A stretch of DNA of 9,794 nt from Anaerolineae bacterium. GTDB lineage: Bacteria > Chloroflexota > Anaerolineae > 4572-78 > NAK82. Below, in pieces: positions 8,490 through 9,794 of this stretch; the stretch's first letter is position 1, and the number at the start of each line of letters is the position of its first letter. Below the pieces are notes generated by a model. That model worked only from the letters and a program-made list of their open reading frames with translations. It searched no databases and was not told the DNA's origin. Position numbers and translations under genes: made by a program. The stretch covers positions 1 to 9,794 of the forward strand of contig JAUVPY010000052.1 of the NCBI GenBank assembly GCA_030598425.1. The letters are read 5' to 3'.

Positions 8490-9059
8490 CTAAAATAGGG
8501 ACAATTGCTGCGATTCGATCTCCTCTGGAAGGGGTTCGGCTTCTTCGACCCTCCCATCGGACCGGATGTGCCAGACAGCTATACCCTGTTTCAAGAGTGT
8601 CTGGGTGATCAGATGATGACGGTGACACTGCATCGGGTCTTCTTCGCTGCACATAATGGCCGTCCGTCGTTCGCAGGCGATCTCCAGCAGACGCTCAATG
8701 CCGCGCTGATACCACTCGCGCTTCATCACCTCGGGGTAGTCAACGAGCTTTAGATAGTTGGTCTTGCCATCGGGCACGACGCCATCCCTGTAACACGCGG
8801 GGTCAGTGGGGCGACCACCGAGGTACTCACCGGCAAAGACATATTCAATGTTGGCGTAGGCCATGGCGTGTTTGAACGACTCACGATTGTACTGGGGATT
8901 AAAGCGGCTGTAGGGCTGGCTACGCACGTCTACCAGAACCTGGATATAGTTCTCCTTGAGCAGCCCCAAGAAATCGTCCATCTCCAGAGTGCTATGACCT
9001 ATTGTGTATAGTTCCAGAGTTCTCTCTTCGTTCATGGGCCTTATGTGCATCCTGATCAT
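8490..9059 (-). CDS. DUF488 family protein with C-terminal sliding-clamp-binding peptide
   Basis: A protein of 189 residues from ATG 9059, or 181 from ATG 9035. The family core begins LELYTIGHS, so the shorter start is equally likely; neither start has a strong ribosome binding site. Hallmarks are YTIGHSTLEMDDFLGLL, VDVRSQPYSRFNPQYN, GEYLGGRP and CSEEDPMQCHRHHLI (Cys137, Cys145, His146, Arg147 in the long numbering). The last residues are ESQQLSLF with nothing after Phe. QLSLF is the consensus peptide by which bacterial polymerases and repair proteins dock on the beta clamp DnaN. It is the first gene of a three-gene minus-strand operon with another DUF488 protein and a dual-OB protein. Its enzymatic activity is unknown. 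Confidence 0.88.
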   Translation of the reverse strand: MIRMHIRPMNEERTLELYTIGHSTLEMDDFLGLLKENYIQVLVDVRSQPYSRFNPQYNRESFKHAMAYANIEYVFAGEYLGGRPTDPACYRDGVVPDGKTNYLKLVDYPEVMKREWYQRGIERLLEIACERRTAIMCSEEDPMQCHRHHLITQTLLKQGIAVWHIRSDGRVEEAEPLPEEIESQQLSLF

Positions 9060-9076
9060 CTCAGGTGATCCAGCTT

Positions 9077-9105
9077 ATTTTAGCATAGAGGGGGGACAAT
9101 GCAAA
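9077..9105 (-). promoter_or_regulatory. Weak candidate promoter of the DUF488 operon
   Basis: On the minus strand: TTTGCA (9105-9100), 17 bases, TAAAAT (9082-9077). Each box is an imperfect match, but position and spacing suit the first DUF488 gene. It overlaps the ribosome binding site and start of the divergent GNAT gene. Confidence 0.35.
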
Positions 9106-9599
9106 CAGTAGTCCGTCCAGCTATCCCAAGTGACGCTCCAGCCGCCGGTGGCCTGATGGCTCAACTGGCTGAACACACTCGAGGGCGCATTGACCCCGGC
9201 GTGCAAGATCGCTTTCGGGCTATGATCGAGCTGCCCCAATATGCTATCTTCGTGGCTGAAGATGAGGTAGGACAAGTGATAGGGTTGCTGAGTGCCAGCC
9301 AACGGTGGACACTGTGGCACACCGGCCCTTGCGCGCTCATCGAGGAACTCGTGGTGGACGAGCGAGCGCGCCGCCAAGGGGTTGGGCACGCCCTCATCCA
9401 GGCCGTCCTCGACTGGGCCAGGGCTCGGGGTTGCAGCGAGATCGAGGTCAGCACTGACCACGACAACACGGACGCTCAGGCCTTCTACCGGCGGCTGGGC
9501 TTCGAGAGTGAGGCTCTGCTGTTGGAATATGAGTTGAATTTAGGAGAGAAGGAGGCAGTAGGTCAACGAGTCAACAACCAAATTCAAGGAGGATCAATC
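9099..9599 (+). CDS. GNAT-family N-acetyltransferase, reading frame open into panB
   Basis: From ATG 9099 a GNAT domain of about 148 residues is encoded. Motif A is [20 protein letters not shown] (81-100), with the acetyl-CoA pyrophosphate loop RRQGVG at 91-96. Motif B is AFYRRLGF (128-135) and the domain ends near LLLEYELNL. The substrate is unknown. GAGGGG (9088-9093) precedes the ATG. There is no stop codon after the domain: 19 further codons (9543-9599) lead exactly in frame to the panB ATG at 9600. The linker looks like untranslated leader sequence, since it contains AAGGAGG and no domain residues. One base less in the TTT at 9539-9541 would create a TAG right after the GNAT domain. It may therefore be a fusion, an in-phase gene pair or a lost stop. 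The neighbouring DUF488 operon is divergent, 39 bases away. Confidence 0.8.
9586..9592 (+). promoter_or_regulatory. Strong ribosome binding site for panB inside the open GNAT frame
   Basis: AAGGAGG lies 7 bases before the ATG at 9600, an optimal arrangement. It argues that PanB is also, or mainly, made as a separate protein, even though the upstream GNAT frame is in phase without a stop. Confidence 0.75.
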
Positions 9600-9794
9600 A
9601 TGCCTGAACGAAAGAAAGTATCACTGCCTACGCTTTTCAGAAAAGTGGATGCTGGCGAGCCGATCACGATGCTCACCTGCTATGACTATCCCACCGCTTA
9701 CTTCCAGGAGCAGGCCGGGATCGATATGGTGTTGGTGGGCGACAGCCTGGGTATGACTATGCTCGGTTACGAAAGCACCCTGCCGGTGACCATG
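9600..9794 (+). CDS. panB: 3-methyl-2-oxobutanoate (ketopantoate) hydroxymethyltransferase, N-terminal part
   Basis: The first 65 codons of PanB, cut by the window end. Hallmarks are [11 protein letters not shown], the beta-strand and metal loop [18 protein letters not shown] (43-60) and LPVTM. Asp48 of VGDS corresponds to the Mg-binding Asp45 of the E. coli enzyme. PanB transfers a hydroxymethyl group from methylene-tetrahydrofolate to 3-methyl-2-oxobutanoate, the first committed step of pantothenate and coenzyme A synthesis in the cytosol. Its ATG has an optimal ribosome binding site. panC or panD may follow outside the window. The upstream GNAT frame is in phase and uninterrupted. Confidence 0.93.
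   Translation, partial: MPERKKVSLPTLFRKVDAGEPITMLTCYDYPTAYFQEQAGIDMVLVGDSLGMTMLGYESTLPVTM

Noticed and set aside
9051..9070. Small overlapping inverted repeats (CCTGA/TCAGG and GATCA/TGATC) between the divergent DUF488 and GNAT genes
   Set aside because: The arms are only 5 bp and the repeats conflict with each other, so they are too weak to call an operator.
9075..9461. A 128-codon minus-strand frame over the GNAT gene
   Set aside because: The plus strand encodes clear GNAT motifs here; the minus frame has no recognisable domain.

Overview
The window reads as chromosomal DNA of moderately high GC from a bacterium with compact, operon-like gene order. No rRNA, tRNA, CRISPR array or insertion sequence is visible. 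A huge class III cyclase/AAA/TPR signalling protein, a bacterial TrmB-type regulator, a tyrosine phenol-lyase and a FitA/PIN toxin-antitoxin pair would fit a Chloroflexota-like organism. That assignment is inference from gene style only and is not proven here.

Left part (1-4028, minus strand): a 1300-residue protein with two cyclase homology domains, an AAA-type NTPase and a TPR region is followed after 17 bases by the start of a short-chain dehydrogenase that leaves the window. The cyclase gene starts with GTG at 4028. A longer reading frame to 4292 would run through its own promoter and into the next gene.

Control region (4069-4149): two good sigma70-type promoters face away from each other, and their -35 boxes lie on opposite strands of the same TTGACAA. 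One drives the cyclase gene leftwards, the other drives a trmB-like gene rightwards. A perfect 13-bp inverted repeat with a 6-bp spacer sits on the expected start point of the rightward promoter, as expected for an autoregulatory operator.

Middle (4155-6502, plus strand): the TrmB-family regulator (276 aa) is followed by a tyrosine phenol-lyase (463 aa) that keeps every diagnostic tpl residue checked. Between them lie ten consecutive 7-base units (4981-5050) that fold into a perfect 21-bp hairpin and include the regulator's stop codon.

6527-7221 (plus): a type II toxin-antitoxin module with a FitA/VapB-like ribbon-helix-helix antitoxin and a PIN-domain toxin, in ATGA overlap, with its own promoter and operator-like repeat.

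7238-9059 (minus): a three-gene operon of two different DUF488 proteins and a dual-OB-fold (DuOB-like) protein. The first DUF488 protein ends in QLSLF, the consensus peptide for docking on the bacterial beta sliding clamp. This is the best candidate here for a poorly described system, perhaps linked to DNA replication or repair.

9099-9794 (plus): a GNAT acetyltransferase reading frame runs without any stop codon into panB (ketopantoate hydroxymethyltransferase), which also has its own strong ribosome binding site. This is either a GNAT-PanB fusion, an in-phase gene pair, or a lost stop codon.
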